64,000 bases of DNA from GCA-002733465 sp965230505 (GTDB lineage: Bacteria > Pseudomonadota > Gammaproteobacteria > Enterobacterales > Kangiellaceae), in the NCBI GenBank assembly GCA_965230505.1, contig OZ246006.1:930001-994000 (forward strand). Direction: 5' to 3'. The notes beneath the pieces were generated by a model. That model had not been told where the DNA came from. It saw nothing but the letters and a program-made list of their open reading frames with translations, and made no database searches. The position numbers were made by a program, and so were the translations under genes. Positions 35,301 to 44,039 of this stretch are shown here, piece by piece. Within the stretch, counting starts at the first letter, position 1. Each line of letters opens with the position of its first letter.

Positions 35301-35664
35301 CGATCAAGACGCAGGTTCCGGTGGCGATTTTCTTCCTTACGCTTTTAAGCGCATGGGGATCGGAAAACTAATCGGCAAGCGCACTTGGGGTGGACTTATC
35401 GGGATTGCGGCAAATCCAAGATTAATTGACGGCGGTGGTTTAGTCGTTCCATTCTTTCGATTTTTTACGCCTGATTCGGAGTGGCGTGTAGAAAACGAAG
35501 GAGTCGCTCCTGATATTGATATTGATCTAGAGCCTAGCGGTGTCAATAAAGGAGTTGATACACAGTTAGACAAGGCCATTGAAGAAGTTTTGAAGCAACT
35601 CAAAAGCTACAAGCCTATCTACTTAGATGAAGCGCCGGCAATGCCTAAAGAGTTAGGACAATAG
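32356..35664 (+). CDS. tricorn-like S41 peptidase, exported
   Basis: 1102 residues. Signal peptide after a basic start (ends GSSLAA/TH near 34). A TolB/tricorn propeller runs to about 540 (KFSPDGKTIAFTANYDNNSDVYTI and later blades), then an acidic linker EEAKPVKDKDSDEKDDK, a second propeller part, a tricorn C1 domain (WWMEKEYFYDPNMHG), a PDZ domain (about 820-875) and the S41 catalytic domain. Nucleophile Ser lies in DAGSGGDF (about 988) followed by GKRTWGGLIG. Tricorn-type peptidases degrade oligopeptides in concert with aminopeptidases; this one is predicted periplasmic. Confidence 0.9.
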   Translation: MNDRKPLDLFRTVNKSIIGMSLLAITSISGSSLAATHLLSQPDLSADKLAFVYGGDIWVSNRDGTDPKRITSHPATESAPKFSPDGKTIAFTANYDNNSDVYTIDINGGQPKRLTYHPSQDVVNGWSTDGKSVLFASSREILNSRSRQLYQISVSGGYPSKVMQAIAYEGEWNQQGNELAYRPFRAAHSGASGWHLHRGGTTPPIWIINPKSGKTEKLPHNRSNDINPMWQGDDVIFLSDRDNIASNLYHYNRQTKAVKQLTKETDWNIRSADLNGNEVVYEAGGVLKSYALDTGKTQVLDINLIADSVQLRPQWKKTGNNIERFGLSKSGKRAVITARGDIYTVPLKDGSVRNLTQTDGVRESHGIWSSKGTKLAYISEVADKNNVVGHQLIIRSQTGLGKKKVIDLNSSSYLSLLSWSPDDSHIIFSDNHLQLFGLNLKTEKTFLINKDVRRSNVEFSFSSDSRWLAYTVSGKNYFSQIKLYDFKNKKSHLITDRMSHAHSPAFAKDDYLYFAASTNTGPAQVGLDMSTQEKPIRSALYVAVLSKKGKSPLLPKMGDEEAKPVKDKDSDEKDDKTEVKSVKIDLNGLLDRKVALPLPERNYDSLSVADDGSLFFIERVQPGVSNELPGSERFATAQLKRFDFEEKQATVAMSDIGSYTMSADGKKLLIMTPGFKLVHADAKEKLESKPLNTSDMQALVDPKKEWLQIFNETWWMEKEYFYDPNMHGSDWKKVYDKYRPLLAHVVRREDLNELMVEMIGELEVGHNRVWGGDVHRESPVAIGQLGADFEIDNGNYKIKTIYTGERWNPYLQAPLAIPGLAVKEGDYILAINGKKLTSNENIFRHLAGTTGKQITLRVNSKATSKGARNIVVEPIQNERMIRHWHWVEKNRRYVEKKTNGKVGYVYLPNTAGDGYRYFNRMFFAQVNKKAMIIDERRNGGGQAANYITDVLSREYLAGWKDRDGLVFSTPGGAVYGPKVMLIDQDAGSGGDFLPYAFKRMGIGKLIGKRTWGGLIGIAANPRLIDGGGLVVPFFRFFTPDSEWRVENEGVAPDIDIDLEPSGVNKGVDTQLDKAIEEVLKQLKSYKPIYLDEAPAMPKELGQ

Positions 35665-35680
35665 CGCCCCGCCCTCGATT

Positions 35681-35704
35681 CCCCTTTCAGCTTTCTGAAA
35701 GGGG
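35681..35704 (+). terminator. strong hairpin after the tricorn-like gene
   Basis: Perfect 10-bp stem CCCCTTTCAG / CTGAAAGGGG with a CTTT loop, 17 bp after the stop codon. The following bases (AACTTGATTTTCCC) have only a short T run. Confidence 0.65.
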
Positions 35705-35761
35705 AACTTGATTTTCCCTAATAAAGCTTTTGATGACCTCTATGCATAAAGTCCCAATAAA

Positions 35762-36814
35762 ATGAAAAACTTTGCGATCATTTTTATCCTGTTTTACTCG
35801 GTTTGTTGCTTAGCAAGCTCCGATATCCTGCCACGAATTTCCGCGCAACAGGCAGGTTATTCCAAACAAAAACTGAGACTGCTAGAAGACTACCTAGAAC
35901 AACACGGCTCCAGCAGCATGCTATTAATGCATGATGGCAAAGTGTTTTTTGAATGGGGAGATACACAGAAGAAGCATACCGTTCATTCGATTCGAAAAGC
36001 GTTGATAAACTCGCTTATCGGTATCTATCATGCCAAGGGGCTTTTACCTTTAGATCAATCGCTTAAGGATTATTCGATTCAAGACGTGTACCCGCTTTCC
36101 GAGCAAGAACTCTCAGCAACCTTTAAACAATTATTACAATCTCGCTCCGGGGTTTACCATCCATCCGCTGCTGAATCTGAAGGTATGAAGCAATTACGCC
36201 CAGCACGGCATACCCTCGCCCCCGGTGAGTTTTATTATTACAATAATTGGGACTTCAATGTTGCTGGTGCCATTCTTGAAAAAGTAACCGGTAAAAGCAT
36301 CTATGAGCTTTTCTTAAATGATATTGCTAAACCGCTTGGTATGCAGTTTGCCGGCAAGACAACTTCGCTAGATGTTTCCACCAATCCAACAATCCCTGAC
36401 ACAGACGGCTTTTATCTGTATGAACCTAAGCAATCGAAATTTCCGGCGTATCATTTTCGATTATCAACCTATGATTTAGCCCTTTATGGTCAACTCTATT
36501 TAAATCGCGGCAACTGGAATGGTGCTCAAATTATTCCGACTCAATGGGTTGACCTGACCACCCGTCCCCACTCTATTTACAATGAGAAATATGGGTTATC
36601 GTATGGTATGTTTTGGTATTCGTTGGTTCAACCTAAGAATAGTCAACACCCACCTTCTTTTTATCATACGGGTACAGGTGTACATATGTTAGGCGTTTAC
36701 CCAAAACATAAACTAGTAATGGTTCACCGCGTTGATACTGAAAAGGAATTCCAATTTAAGGGAAATGATCTTTACCCGTTAATTCAATTAATGCACAAGG
36801 CTCGAATAGAATGA
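35762..36814 (+). CDS. exported serine hydrolase, beta-lactamase (class C-like) family
   Basis: 350 residues with a signal peptide (MKNFAIIFILFYSVCCLASS). Ser76-IR-Lys79 is the SxxK nucleophile motif, Tyr160-Asn-Asn162 the YxN motif, and HTGTG near 315 the third box. The family includes esterases, D-aminopeptidases and penicillin-recognising enzymes; a true beta-lactamase role is unlikely without other evidence. Start codon of the next gene overlaps the stop (ATGA), so two related hydrolases are translationally coupled. Confidence 0.85.
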   Translation: MKNFAIIFILFYSVCCLASSDILPRISAQQAGYSKQKLRLLEDYLEQHGSSSMLLMHDGKVFFEWGDTQKKHTVHSIRKALINSLIGIYHAKGLLPLDQSLKDYSIQDVYPLSEQELSATFKQLLQSRSGVYHPSAAESEGMKQLRPARHTLAPGEFYYYNNWDFNVAGAILEKVTGKSIYELFLNDIAKPLGMQFAGKTTSLDVSTNPTIPDTDGFYLYEPKQSKFPAYHFRLSTYDLALYGQLYLNRGNWNGAQIIPTQWVDLTTRPHSIYNEKYGLSYGMFWYSLVQPKNSQHPPSFYHTGTGVHMLGVYPKHKLVMVHRVDTEKEFQFKGNDLYPLIQLMHKARIE

Positions 36815-37974
36815 ACCTAATGTTGAAAGGACGTCGTTGGCTTGCTGTTGTGATGGTCTTCTTCACAAGTAGCCTAGTACTCGCTAACCCATCAAAGGGT
36901 GAATTTCTTGAACTGGCCCACCAAAAAATGAAGCCGAATATTTATACCAACATTGACTCTATGTTGGTATATAGAAATAACCAACTGATCAGCGAACGCT
37001 ATTATGGAAGGTTTGATCGCAAGACAACTCATCGCACGCATTCCACTTTTAAAAGCATTAACGCACTGATTACCCTAATCGCTATCGACCAAGGACTACT
37101 AAAACCTGATGAGCGAATCGTTCCCTTGTTAAGTCGATTTGCTACCTCTAATTCCTTCGATCAACGACGTAATAGAATCACGGTTGAACATTTGTTAAAT
37201 ATGACCTCGGGGTTAGCTTGCGATGAGGCCCCTGGCTCAGATGGTCCCAATCATGAATTAGGTGTTGATGAAGGGGCGACGCCATTACAATATAGTTTAA
37301 ATATTGCCATGTCATCAGAGCCTGGTGAGCAATGGCATTATTGCAGCGCAAATAGTTTTTTACTGGCGGCAACGGTATCAGCCGCATTGGAAAGAGCGAA
37401 CAGAGAATCGATTTTTGAGTTTGCTGATCGTTACTTGCTTAAACCTTTGGGCATTACAAACTATCGTTTTACTCGAAGCGCTGATGGACGTTTTTTAAAT
37501 GGTCAGGGAAACTCACATTTTCTTCCACGCGACTTGGCGAAATTTGGCCAGCTTTTGTTGAACAAAGGGATCTGGCCAGCAGCTATCAATCATAAAAATA
37601 TTACAAGCCAAACCACTAAAAACAGCCTTAGAGTCATCTCTGAAAATTCAGTCGAGTCAATCTACAAACCCAAAAGCATCATCAATTGGTCGTTCACAGA
37701 TGGTTTAATGGAAGTGAATAATCATCGTACCGAGTATAGCAACCAATGGTATCAAACAGCTCTCACTGTGGGCGATCATGAAGTCAATATGATTCATAGT
37801 TGGGGAAATGGTGGTCAGTATATTTTTACCTTACCACAACTTAATTCAGTGGTCGTTTTTACTGGAAGCAACCAAGGAAACTTTCCTAAGCAAAAACAAC
37901 CATTCGAGATTATGCAGCGTTACGTACTGCCAGAATTATTAAAGTTACAATCAATGACGTCGGTTAACCCATAA
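36811..37974 (+). CDS. exported serine hydrolase, beta-lactamase family (second of a pair)
   Basis: 387 residues, signal peptide ending near LVLA/NP. Ser78-TF-Lys81 is the SxxK motif and Tyr177-Cys-Ser179 takes the place of YxN. IHSWGNGGQYIF near 330 is the C-terminal box often seen in these hydrolases. It shares fold but little sequence with the upstream partner. The last 24 bp overlap the end of the convergent protease gene, so the two stop codons lie inside each other's coding region. Confidence 0.85.
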   Translation: MNLMLKGRRWLAVVMVFFTSSLVLANPSKGEFLELAHQKMKPNIYTNIDSMLVYRNNQLISERYYGRFDRKTTHRTHSTFKSINALITLIAIDQGLLKPDERIVPLLSRFATSNSFDQRRNRITVEHLLNMTSGLACDEAPGSDGPNHELGVDEGATPLQYSLNIAMSSEPGEQWHYCSANSFLLAATVSAALERANRESIFEFADRYLLKPLGITNYRFTRSADGRFLNGQGNSHFLPRDLAKFGQLLLNKGIWPAAINHKNITSQTTKNSLRVISENSVESIYKPKSIINWSFTDGLMEVNNHRTEYSNQWYQTALTVGDHEVNMIHSWGNGGQYIFTLPQLNSVVVFTGSNQGNFPKQKQPFEIMQRYVLPELLKLQSMTSVNP

Positions 37975-38886
37975 TCCCATAGCAATGAACAAACACACCA
38001 CTAAGGACAAACTCCCGCCTCCTGATGGCGATGACGCTTCTGTTTCCTCAACAACCGGTTGATAAAGCGGACCATTATATTGCCCTGGATAGTCAGCTCC
38101 CATGGTTGCTTTAAGCCAGTTCAGATGGGTGCTGACTCTCTCATAAATAGAGGTGGAACCGTACTTAAATGGTCTGTTTAAAAATCTTCCGGTTGAACCG
38201 ACACCCGCGACATACCTGTCACCATCAATGGTCAAAATAAGCGGCCCACCACTATCACCATTGGCGATATGCCCCTCAAATTCGGTCACGTCAGCCTCGT
38301 CCGGCGACTTAAAAACTAACAAGAGTTCGTGGGTTGTAACGGAGCTAACTTGACTAGTACCTCGCCTAAGTTCTCGAGCGCAGGGTTGATCACCACAAGG
38401 CTGAACTTGTCCGACTACGCCATCCCCTTTATGACCAAATCCCCAGATTTCTACTAGCTGTTGATGCTCATCGGTGTTTTCATAGAGCGGAATTGGTTGG
38501 ACACTGGTGACGGCTGTTTGCAACTTTACTAAAGCAATATCATTTAAGCGTTCATCATAATCCACCTGCCGAACAGAGCGATATTCTGGGTGGTAAAATG
38601 GTGTTCCTTCTACGTTGTAAGTCACACCGTGAATTTCGACAGAAGGCAATGTGGAAATTCCTGAACCATCGTAACCAGCAATACAATGAGCTGCGGTTAG
38701 TAACCAACGTTGATGGATTAAGGTCGCTGAACATCCCCAATATACATTAAACGCGAAACTATCTTGATCCATCAAATAATAAGAATCGTCTAAATCGTGT
38801 CGGCGAATAATGGCTTGGGTATCGAAAATAGTTAAGAGAAACAAGACTATTGCAATAACTCGTATAGTAAGACGATTTATTTCCAT
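37951..38886 (-). CDS. trypsin-like serine protease with GlyGly-CTERM anchor
   Basis: 311 residues. Signal peptide (cleavage near DTQA), then an S1 protease domain with LTAAHC (His67), NDIALVKL (Asp116) and NGDSGGPL (Ser212). The C-terminus SGGGSLSLVVCLFIAMGLWVNRRH has the Gly-Gly, hydrophobic helix and basic tail of the GlyGly-CTERM signal, recognised by rhombosortase and linked to type II secretion (known for the tag, not shown here). It would therefore be exported, cleaved near the tag and displayed or released. Overlaps the convergent hydrolase by 24 bp. Confidence 0.9.
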   Translation of the reverse strand: MEINRLTIRVIAIVLFLLTIFDTQAIIRRHDLDDSYYLMDQDSFAFNVYWGCSATLIHQRWLLTAAHCIAGYDGSGISTLPSVEIHGVTYNVEGTPFYHPEYRSVRQVDYDERLNDIALVKLQTAVTSVQPIPLYENTDEHQQLVEIWGFGHKGDGVVGQVQPCGDQPCARELRRGTSQVSSVTTHELLLVFKSPDEADVTEFEGHIANGDSGGPLILTIDGDRYVAGVGSTGRFLNRPFKYGSTSIYERVSTHLNWLKATMGADYPGQYNGPLYQPVVEETEASSPSGGGSLSLVVCLFIAMGLWVNRRH

Positions 38887-39033
38887 TTTACAATTCTCCT
38901 ATTTAGCGCAACGGCTTGTGGCCAGGCGGTCATCAGCTATTGTTAGCAAACGGCTCTTCTCATATAACCTGAAAGACTAAAACACTCTAATCTTTAAATC
39001 AATAATAGGTGTTTGAAAGAACGACTCTTTAAA

Positions 39034-39696
39034 CTAGTCGACTCCCTTAAAGACGCCTATTTGTTCAAAAACCTTACCTAAAATCGCATGAGTAACCTCT
39101 AAGCGAAACTCAAACTGACCATCGTTCAAGGCTTTCTGTTGAACGACTGTTTTCCCGGGAGACAACCAGTCAGGGATATGAAATTTGCGATTTGCAACTT
39201 GCCAAAAGAACTCCGAACTAGCAAACTGTAGTGCACCATTGACCACACTGACCTCAAGTTTCATTCCGAAACCGTATCCCACCATCTCTACTAAGCCAAT
39301 TGGCTTTCCCGCTACTCCCTTTTGAATCACTTTTGTTGATTTTACTCGGTTAACCGATTTATTTGGGAAAGCATAAAACCGATCCCAAGTCATGCCATTT
39401 AGTTTGCGATTTGGATAAACTTTGACCGTCATCGGCACATCTTCACCTGTATTAATAGCCAGCGGAGTTCCAATTAATCGGCAAACTTGAGCAAAGACCT
39501 TGCCGGCCAATGAAGCGTAAACTTTGCTCATATTTCCTTGATAACTGACCTTTTGGTGTACACCCGCTCCAAATCGTTGTTGAATATCTGGGTGCAAACG
39601 TGACCATGCTTGTTCACCTACGAGCTGCTGATATTCATTCACCGATCTATGCTGCGGAGACTGATTCAAATCGAATTTGGGTGGATTGATACTCAT
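39034..39696 (-). CDS. DUF4166 domain protein
   Basis: 220 residues, soluble, no signal peptide. YQQLVGEQAWSRLHPDIQQRFG near the start and a later beta-rich body (MTWDRFYAFPNKSVNRVKSTKV, MVGYGFGMKLEV, FHIPDWLSPG) match the DUF4166 pattern. In other genomes this domain appears alone or fused to NAD(P)-binding or saccharopine-dehydrogenase-like proteins; its function is unknown. No operon partner: neighbours are on either side at over 100 bp. Confidence 0.7.
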   Translation of the reverse strand: MSINPPKFDLNQSPQHRSVNEYQQLVGEQAWSRLHPDIQQRFGAGVHQKVSYQGNMSKVYASLAGKVFAQVCRLIGTPLAINTGEDVPMTVKVYPNRKLNGMTWDRFYAFPNKSVNRVKSTKVIQKGVAGKPIGLVEMVGYGFGMKLEVSVVNGALQFASSEFFWQVANRKFHIPDWLSPGKTVVQQKALNDGQFEFRLEVTHAILGKVFEQIGVFKGVD

Positions 39697-39984
39697 TACT
39701 ACTCTCCCTGAAAGTCGAAAAACCTTTATTTTGTTTTGCTGTTTTTCAACGACAAGGCAAGTTTACTAAGCGAGAGGGACAATAAATTCCTATTTGATAA
39801 GTTTTGAACTCAAAAATATATTTTATATTATTATCAATAACTTAAGCCAATTCTCAAATGATAATATAAGAGATTCATCAGTAGAATTAGATAAAAAAGA
39901 TACACTGTGCAAATAAATTGAGACATTTTACAGCCGTTTGTCGCTTAGATAGATAACAACTCATTTAAGTTAACAGGAAGTCTC
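39697..39984. other. intergenic AT-rich region
   Basis: Divergent promoters for the DUF4166 gene and the lipoprotein gene must be here. Sequence is A/T-rich around 39800-39910 with no repeat or RNA gene recognised. Confidence 0.35.
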
Positions 39985-40692
39985 ATGAAATTTTTACTCC
40001 CGGTATTTTTCTTGCTTTGTCTTTTGGGCTGTGCTTCGGCACCTGCGGTTCAAGAATACAATCATCGCCCCTATGAACCACAAGGTGAAATCCCACAAAA
40101 GGTCATTATTAATAAGCCGTTTGAAGAAGCTTGGAACCATCTAGTTAAAGCGTTAGCTACCAATTTTTTTAGTGTCGTTCAAATCGACAAAGCCTCTCGA
40201 TTTATCAGTATCGATGCCAGTCAAGATGTTGGTGGCATTGGCCGAGGGACTGACTGGTGGTTGCAGTATGCAACATGCGGAACATCAACTCGGCGGATAA
40301 CCTATAACAAAAAAGAAAACGGATTCGTCTACGATCCCATTAGTACAATAAAGTATGAAGCCGCATACAAGAGCGGGTATACCTATTGGGATGTCATCAG
40401 CCCAAAGGTCAACGCAAAAATAAATATGAATATCTATATGTCTCCGATAGATGAAAACACCACCGAAATAAGCGTTAATGCTCGCTATAACTTCACAAAA
40501 TCAGCCAGTGTTAAACAGTATTCATATCGAAGGAGTGGCGAGTATTTATTTGAGAAAAACTATCATATGCCTGCTTTGAGCGTTTCTTTTACATCGCAAA
40601 CGCCCGGTAAATATCCTGCGGACATCACTCCCCCAATTTACTGCTACTCAAAGGGCGAACTGGAAAAATCTGTGATCGACTTGGTTAAATAG
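39985..40692 (+). CDS. lipoprotein, function unknown
   Basis: 235 residues. Signal sequence with lipobox LLGC (Cys16) followed by ASAPA. The body begins with VIINKPFEEAWNHLVKALATNFFSVVQIDKASRFISID, a pattern seen in bacterial lipoproteins with a START/BamC-like alpha-beta fold. Ribosome site AACAGGAAG. The next gene starts 9 bp after its stop, so the two lipoproteins are probably co-transcribed. Confidence 0.72.
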   Translation: MKFLLPVFFLLCLLGCASAPAVQEYNHRPYEPQGEIPQKVIINKPFEEAWNHLVKALATNFFSVVQIDKASRFISIDASQDVGGIGRGTDWWLQYATCGTSTRRITYNKKENGFVYDPISTIKYEAAYKSGYTYWDVISPKVNAKINMNIYMSPIDENTTEISVNARYNFTKSASVKQYSYRRSGEYLFEKNYHMPALSVSFTSQTPGKYPADITPPIYCYSKGELEKSVIDLVK

Positions 40693-40701
40693 GAGCTCCA
40701 C

Positions 40702-41127
40702 ATGACACAAAAAATTATTCAGAATATCGGAATATGTTCGGTATTAATCATAATAACCGCGTGCGGAGGCTCTTCTAGCAGTTCAACCGATGAAGAAAAT
40801 TTGCCACCCACAGTTAGCGCTGGTGAGCAACAAACGGTTGTTGCCGGTGAGCAAGTCAATTTGCAAGCGCAAGCAACCGATTCGGATGGCTCCATTACTA
40901 GTATTATTTGGCTTCAAACCTCGGGCACTAGTGTCGAGTTATCGACGTACACTTCTCTAGAAACTAGTTTCACTGCGCCAGAAGTATCGGCCACGGAGCC
41001 GCTAAACTTTAGCATTACCGTCACCGATAATCGCAATGCAATCGCAACTGACACCATCACTATCTTAGTTGAGCCCAATACTTGCCAGCTTGATATTTCC
41101 CAACTAAACAATTGTAAACTTCAATAA
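40702..41127 (+). CDS. lipoprotein with PKD/Ig-like domain
   Basis: 141 residues. Lipobox IITAC (Cys20 region) followed by GGSSSSS, typical of exported lipoproteins in this group. Residues 36-125 form a single Ig-like fold (PPTVSAGEQQTVVAGEQVNLQAQATDSDGSI and ITVTDNRNAIATDTI), the REJ/PKD pattern usually fused to larger secreted enzymes but here alone. Ends QLNNCKLQ, suggesting a small disulfide. Might be a truncated remnant of a longer protein, although the frame and context look intact. Confidence 0.7.
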   Translation: MTQKIIQNIGICSVLIIITACGGSSSSSTDEENLPPTVSAGEQQTVVAGEQVNLQAQATDSDGSITSIIWLQTSGTSVELSTYTSLETSFTAPEVSATEPLNFSITVTDNRNAIATDTITILVEPNTCQLDISQLNNCKLQ

Positions 41128-41157
41128 AATGATTCTATTGAGTCAAGGAGAAATTAA

Positions 41158-41781
41158 ATGAAATCATTCCCAAAAAAAATATTGGCCGCATCATTGTCGG
41201 GTTTAATCAGCTTTACTGGGGCTGATACTATCGATGATACGTACGCTGCAGGTGACACGCTGACCGCACAGCATATGCAAAATATTAAACAAGCAGTCAA
41301 CAACAATGACGCTAAAATTTTAGAAAATTCTAGTGCAATTGAGTCTAGTGGCTTAGTTAATTATTCTGTCATTGACAGTTTTAGTTGCAACAGTGGAAAT
41401 ACTGATTTTGTCGAAGACGAATATTCTAAAGTCGCCGATCTGGGAGAATTTACTAAGTCCATTGATGGCTCTTTAATGGAGCTCACTTTCAATGGTACTT
41501 TATACATACGAACTAAGGAAGGAACAGGCGCCCGATTTGAATTGCGGGTAGATGACCAACCAACAACGCTGGGCAGAGCTAGGGCTGCAATTAAAATAAC
41601 CGAAGTTGCTCAACAAGTCTCAATCACAGGGTTGTTTGAAAACCTCAGTATTGGAAGTCATACCGTTAGCATGTGGGTTTCAGGAGCGCATGGCGGAGGC
41701 ACTCTAGCTTTAGTCGATGCAGGTTGTTGGTCAACTGATGTCATAATTACTAAAGAATTTAATTTGCTTACTCCCAGATAG
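41158..41781 (+). CDS. secreted protein, function unknown
   Basis: 207 residues with a signal peptide (MKSFPKKILAASLSGLISFTGA) and a CAAGGAGA ribosome site. YAAGDTLTAQHMQNIKQAVNNND (about 29-51) is a motif found at the start of many secreted or phage-tail-like proteins. The C-terminal domain is a beta-sandwich with RFELRVDDQP, SIGSHTVSMWVSGAHGGG and a final CWSTDVIITKEF. No enzymatic motif is seen. It is 30 bp after the PKD lipoprotein and may belong to the same operon. Confidence 0.65.
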   Translation: MKSFPKKILAASLSGLISFTGADTIDDTYAAGDTLTAQHMQNIKQAVNNNDAKILENSSAIESSGLVNYSVIDSFSCNSGNTDFVEDEYSKVADLGEFTKSIDGSLMELTFNGTLYIRTKEGTGARFELRVDDQPTTLGRARAAIKITEVAQQVSITGLFENLSIGSHTVSMWVSGAHGGGTLALVDAGCWSTDVIITKEFNLLTPR

Positions 41782-42050
41782 CATCAATAATGTATAAAAG
41801 AATAGACCTCAGGCTGTCCAATTAGACAGCAATTTATCTCATCTTCCAATATTTCTAACCATTTATGAGAACTACTAAAAATTACCCATATTTGGTTAGA
41901 GACAGTTAAATTCTTAACTGGCATACTATTTAACTTAAAGAATTAATCGATGTTTGTTACGCGCAAGTTGGGCTATCCGATTTGCCGCTAGCCAACGTTT
42001 AAACGTGAACTGCTTTGTTTAAAGTTGATAAGCAGTGCTCGGAGCTATAC

Positions 42051-42557
42051 ATGCAACTGACCAAGCGCAAACTAGCTATTACAATATTATCCCTTTTATT
42101 AATATCTTATGGAGTACTATCTATGGGCTTATCTGATTTAGGCAAAGTATGCCTTTTTTCTGAAATGTCTGGTGTCGTTAAATTAGATGGAAAGCCGGTA
42201 GCGGGTGTGCGTTTAGTACGAACCGTTAATTTATCATCTGATATTACTGATGAAACCGTTACAGACAGCCAAGGAAAATTTCATTTTCCAGCCGCTTATG
42301 AAAAAACAGTCACCAAGTATTTACCTCAAGAGTTTGTTTCTAACCAAGACATTAAAGCGTATTACAACGACAAAGAATACCGTGTTTGGTCGGCCGTAAA
42401 ACGAACACCTGAGGAAAACAGTGAATCGAGAGGTAAGCCTTTAGTCGTCACTTGCAATTTAGATGGCGAAGAAACACTAATCAAAGTCAACCGCTCACCA
42501 ATTTTTAGTTTGTGTAGCTGGGATGTCGAACCAGATAAGAAAAGAAGAGGGTTATAA
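42051..42557 (+). CDS. small membrane-anchored protein with carboxypeptidase-regulatory-like domain (DUF6795-like)
   Basis: 168 residues from ATG 42051, which has a GGAG site 7 nt upstream; the frame opens 12 codons earlier without a ribosome site. One N-terminal hydrophobic helix (LAITILSLLLISYGVLSMGL) is followed by a beta-sandwich: MSGVVKLDGKPVAGVRLVRTVN, TVTDSQGKFHFP. This is the start of a CarboxypepD_reg-like or DUF6795 domain. Role unknown. The lipase gene starts 4 bp after its stop, so the proteins are likely made together, perhaps as lipase and accessory protein. Confidence 0.65.
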   Translation: MQLTKRKLAITILSLLLISYGVLSMGLSDLGKVCLFSEMSGVVKLDGKPVAGVRLVRTVNLSSDITDETVTDSQGKFHFPAAYEKTVTKYLPQEFVSNQDIKAYYNDKEYRVWSAVKRTPEENSESRGKPLVVTCNLDGEETLIKVNRSPIFSLCSWDVEPDKKRRGL

Positions 42558-42561
42558 GATT

Positions 42562-43746
42562 ATGAAAGCGCTAGAACCGTATCAAGCAGCAGCATTGGCT
42601 GATGATGTTTACGCAATCACCAGACAAAATTCGCTCGATCTAACGATTAAATATCTCAAGTCTGAACACGGGGACTACTTCGACTTTAGTCCTGAATCGA
42701 TGTTAAAAGGCAAATCTGGCGGCCCAGGTTTTCTCAAATTTCGAACCGGTTTTGGCTTTGCATTAATTGGTAAAAAAGGCACAAAATATGCGGGACAAGC
42801 TTTTATCATGTTCCGAGGTACTCAATATTTAGCCGATTGGCTTACCAACCTAAATATTGGTGTAACACGCTCAAAATCGGGCCACCCACTTCACGACGGA
42901 TTTAATACTACCTTTAAGACCATGCTCCCTCATTTAAAAACGTTTGTGTCCGCAGCCATAAAAAACGGTGTTAGAACCTTTCACTGTATCGGTCATAGTC
43001 TAGGAGGAGCGCTGGCGACTATTTGTGCCGAGTGGATCAAGAGTAGCCAAGGCATCAAACCTTATCTTTACACCTTTGGTAGCCCGCGTGTCGGCCTGCA
43101 TGGTTTCGCGGAGCGATGCACTAAGTCTTTAACCGGTTCACATATATTTAGAACCTACCACCGAACAGATGTCGTTCCGATGATTCCGCCTTGGCCGTTC
43201 GTTCATACCCCGTATCGTGGACAAGATTATTACATCCCATCTCCGGGTCTGCACCCTGGAGCTAAATGGCACGACATGGGTTTATATTACGATAGTGTAG
43301 AAAATCTTTCATGGGCCAAGCTAGGCGGATTAAGAGAACAAGAAAGAACTGACAAACTGATTGAAACTTGGTTAAAACATGATGCCCCTATCGCCCTAAC
43401 AATCACTTCTTTGGAGTGGATTAGCGATGCTCTCATTTACGTGATTAAGAAATGTCTTGCGGGTGCGGCTCGTCTAATTTCAGATACCTACACGACGGGA
43501 ATGACGCTAGTAGACCAGTTAGCCATCATTCTTCACAAAGGCATCAATTTGGCTTCAACGGTATCATCTTGGGTGACTTATTTAATTCGCAAAATGTTAT
43601 CGTTACTCGGCCTAAAGAAAGTCGTCGACACCGCGGATATGACTAGAGAATTTATTCGTTCGTTGCTGGCTAAATTACACCGTAAAATCAACGACTACGC
43701 AAGGCAAGCTTTAAGCAAAACCATGGTTAAAGGCCGCGCGATATAA
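42562..43746 (+). CDS. class 3 lipase-like protein
   Basis: 394 residues from the ATG at 42562; the upstream start at 42523 lies inside the preceding gene. FIMFRGTQYLADWLTNLNIG is the class 3 oxyanion strand and GHSLGGALATICAEW the nucleophile elbow. YTFGSPRVG and FRTYHRTDVVPMIPPWPF hold the Asp region; HDMGLYYD gives the His candidate. The C-terminal 110 residues are helical and amphipathic (SDALIYVIKKCLAGAARLI, LRKMLSLLGLKKV), which may mediate membrane contact. No signal peptide, so it is cytoplasmic or exported by a Sec-independent route such as type VI secretion; no type VI genes are visible here. Confidence 0.82.
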   Translation: MKALEPYQAAALADDVYAITRQNSLDLTIKYLKSEHGDYFDFSPESMLKGKSGGPGFLKFRTGFGFALIGKKGTKYAGQAFIMFRGTQYLADWLTNLNIGVTRSKSGHPLHDGFNTTFKTMLPHLKTFVSAAIKNGVRTFHCIGHSLGGALATICAEWIKSSQGIKPYLYTFGSPRVGLHGFAERCTKSLTGSHIFRTYHRTDVVPMIPPWPFVHTPYRGQDYYIPSPGLHPGAKWHDMGLYYDSVENLSWAKLGGLREQERTDKLIETWLKHDAPIALTITSLEWISDALIYVIKKCLAGAARLISDTYTTGMTLVDQLAIILHKGINLASTVSSWVTYLIRKMLSLLGLKKVVDTADMTREFIRSLLAKLHRKINDYARQALSKTMVKGRAI

Positions 43747-43789
43747 CCCTAACAACATTGTTTCCAGTCTCAAACTATTGTTGTAATTA

Positions 43790-43824
43790 GAGAGCCCATA
43801 AGTGCTAACAACTATTGGGCTCTC
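43790..43824 (+). terminator. hairpin terminator after the lipase
   Basis: Perfect 9-bp stem GAGAGCCCA (43790-43798) / TGGGCTCTC (43816-43824) with a 17-nt loop, followed by CTCCTCCCC. Stem is strong, T tract absent. Confidence 0.55.
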
Positions 43825-44039
43825 CTCCTCCCCTTCCCCACTTCAATCCAAGCGGTTTAGCTAATTTACCCAATCAAAGGTCATCAATTAGACTTGGCTG
43901 CCTTAGCCAGAGAATAAATAATACCTTTCACAATTAATTGCACCGTTAAATTTTCAAATTGATATTTACTAGCCTTATCGTTATGCTCTTCAACGAGCTA
44001 GGCAATTAATCGAGTACAATAAAGGGGTCGGAAAATACA

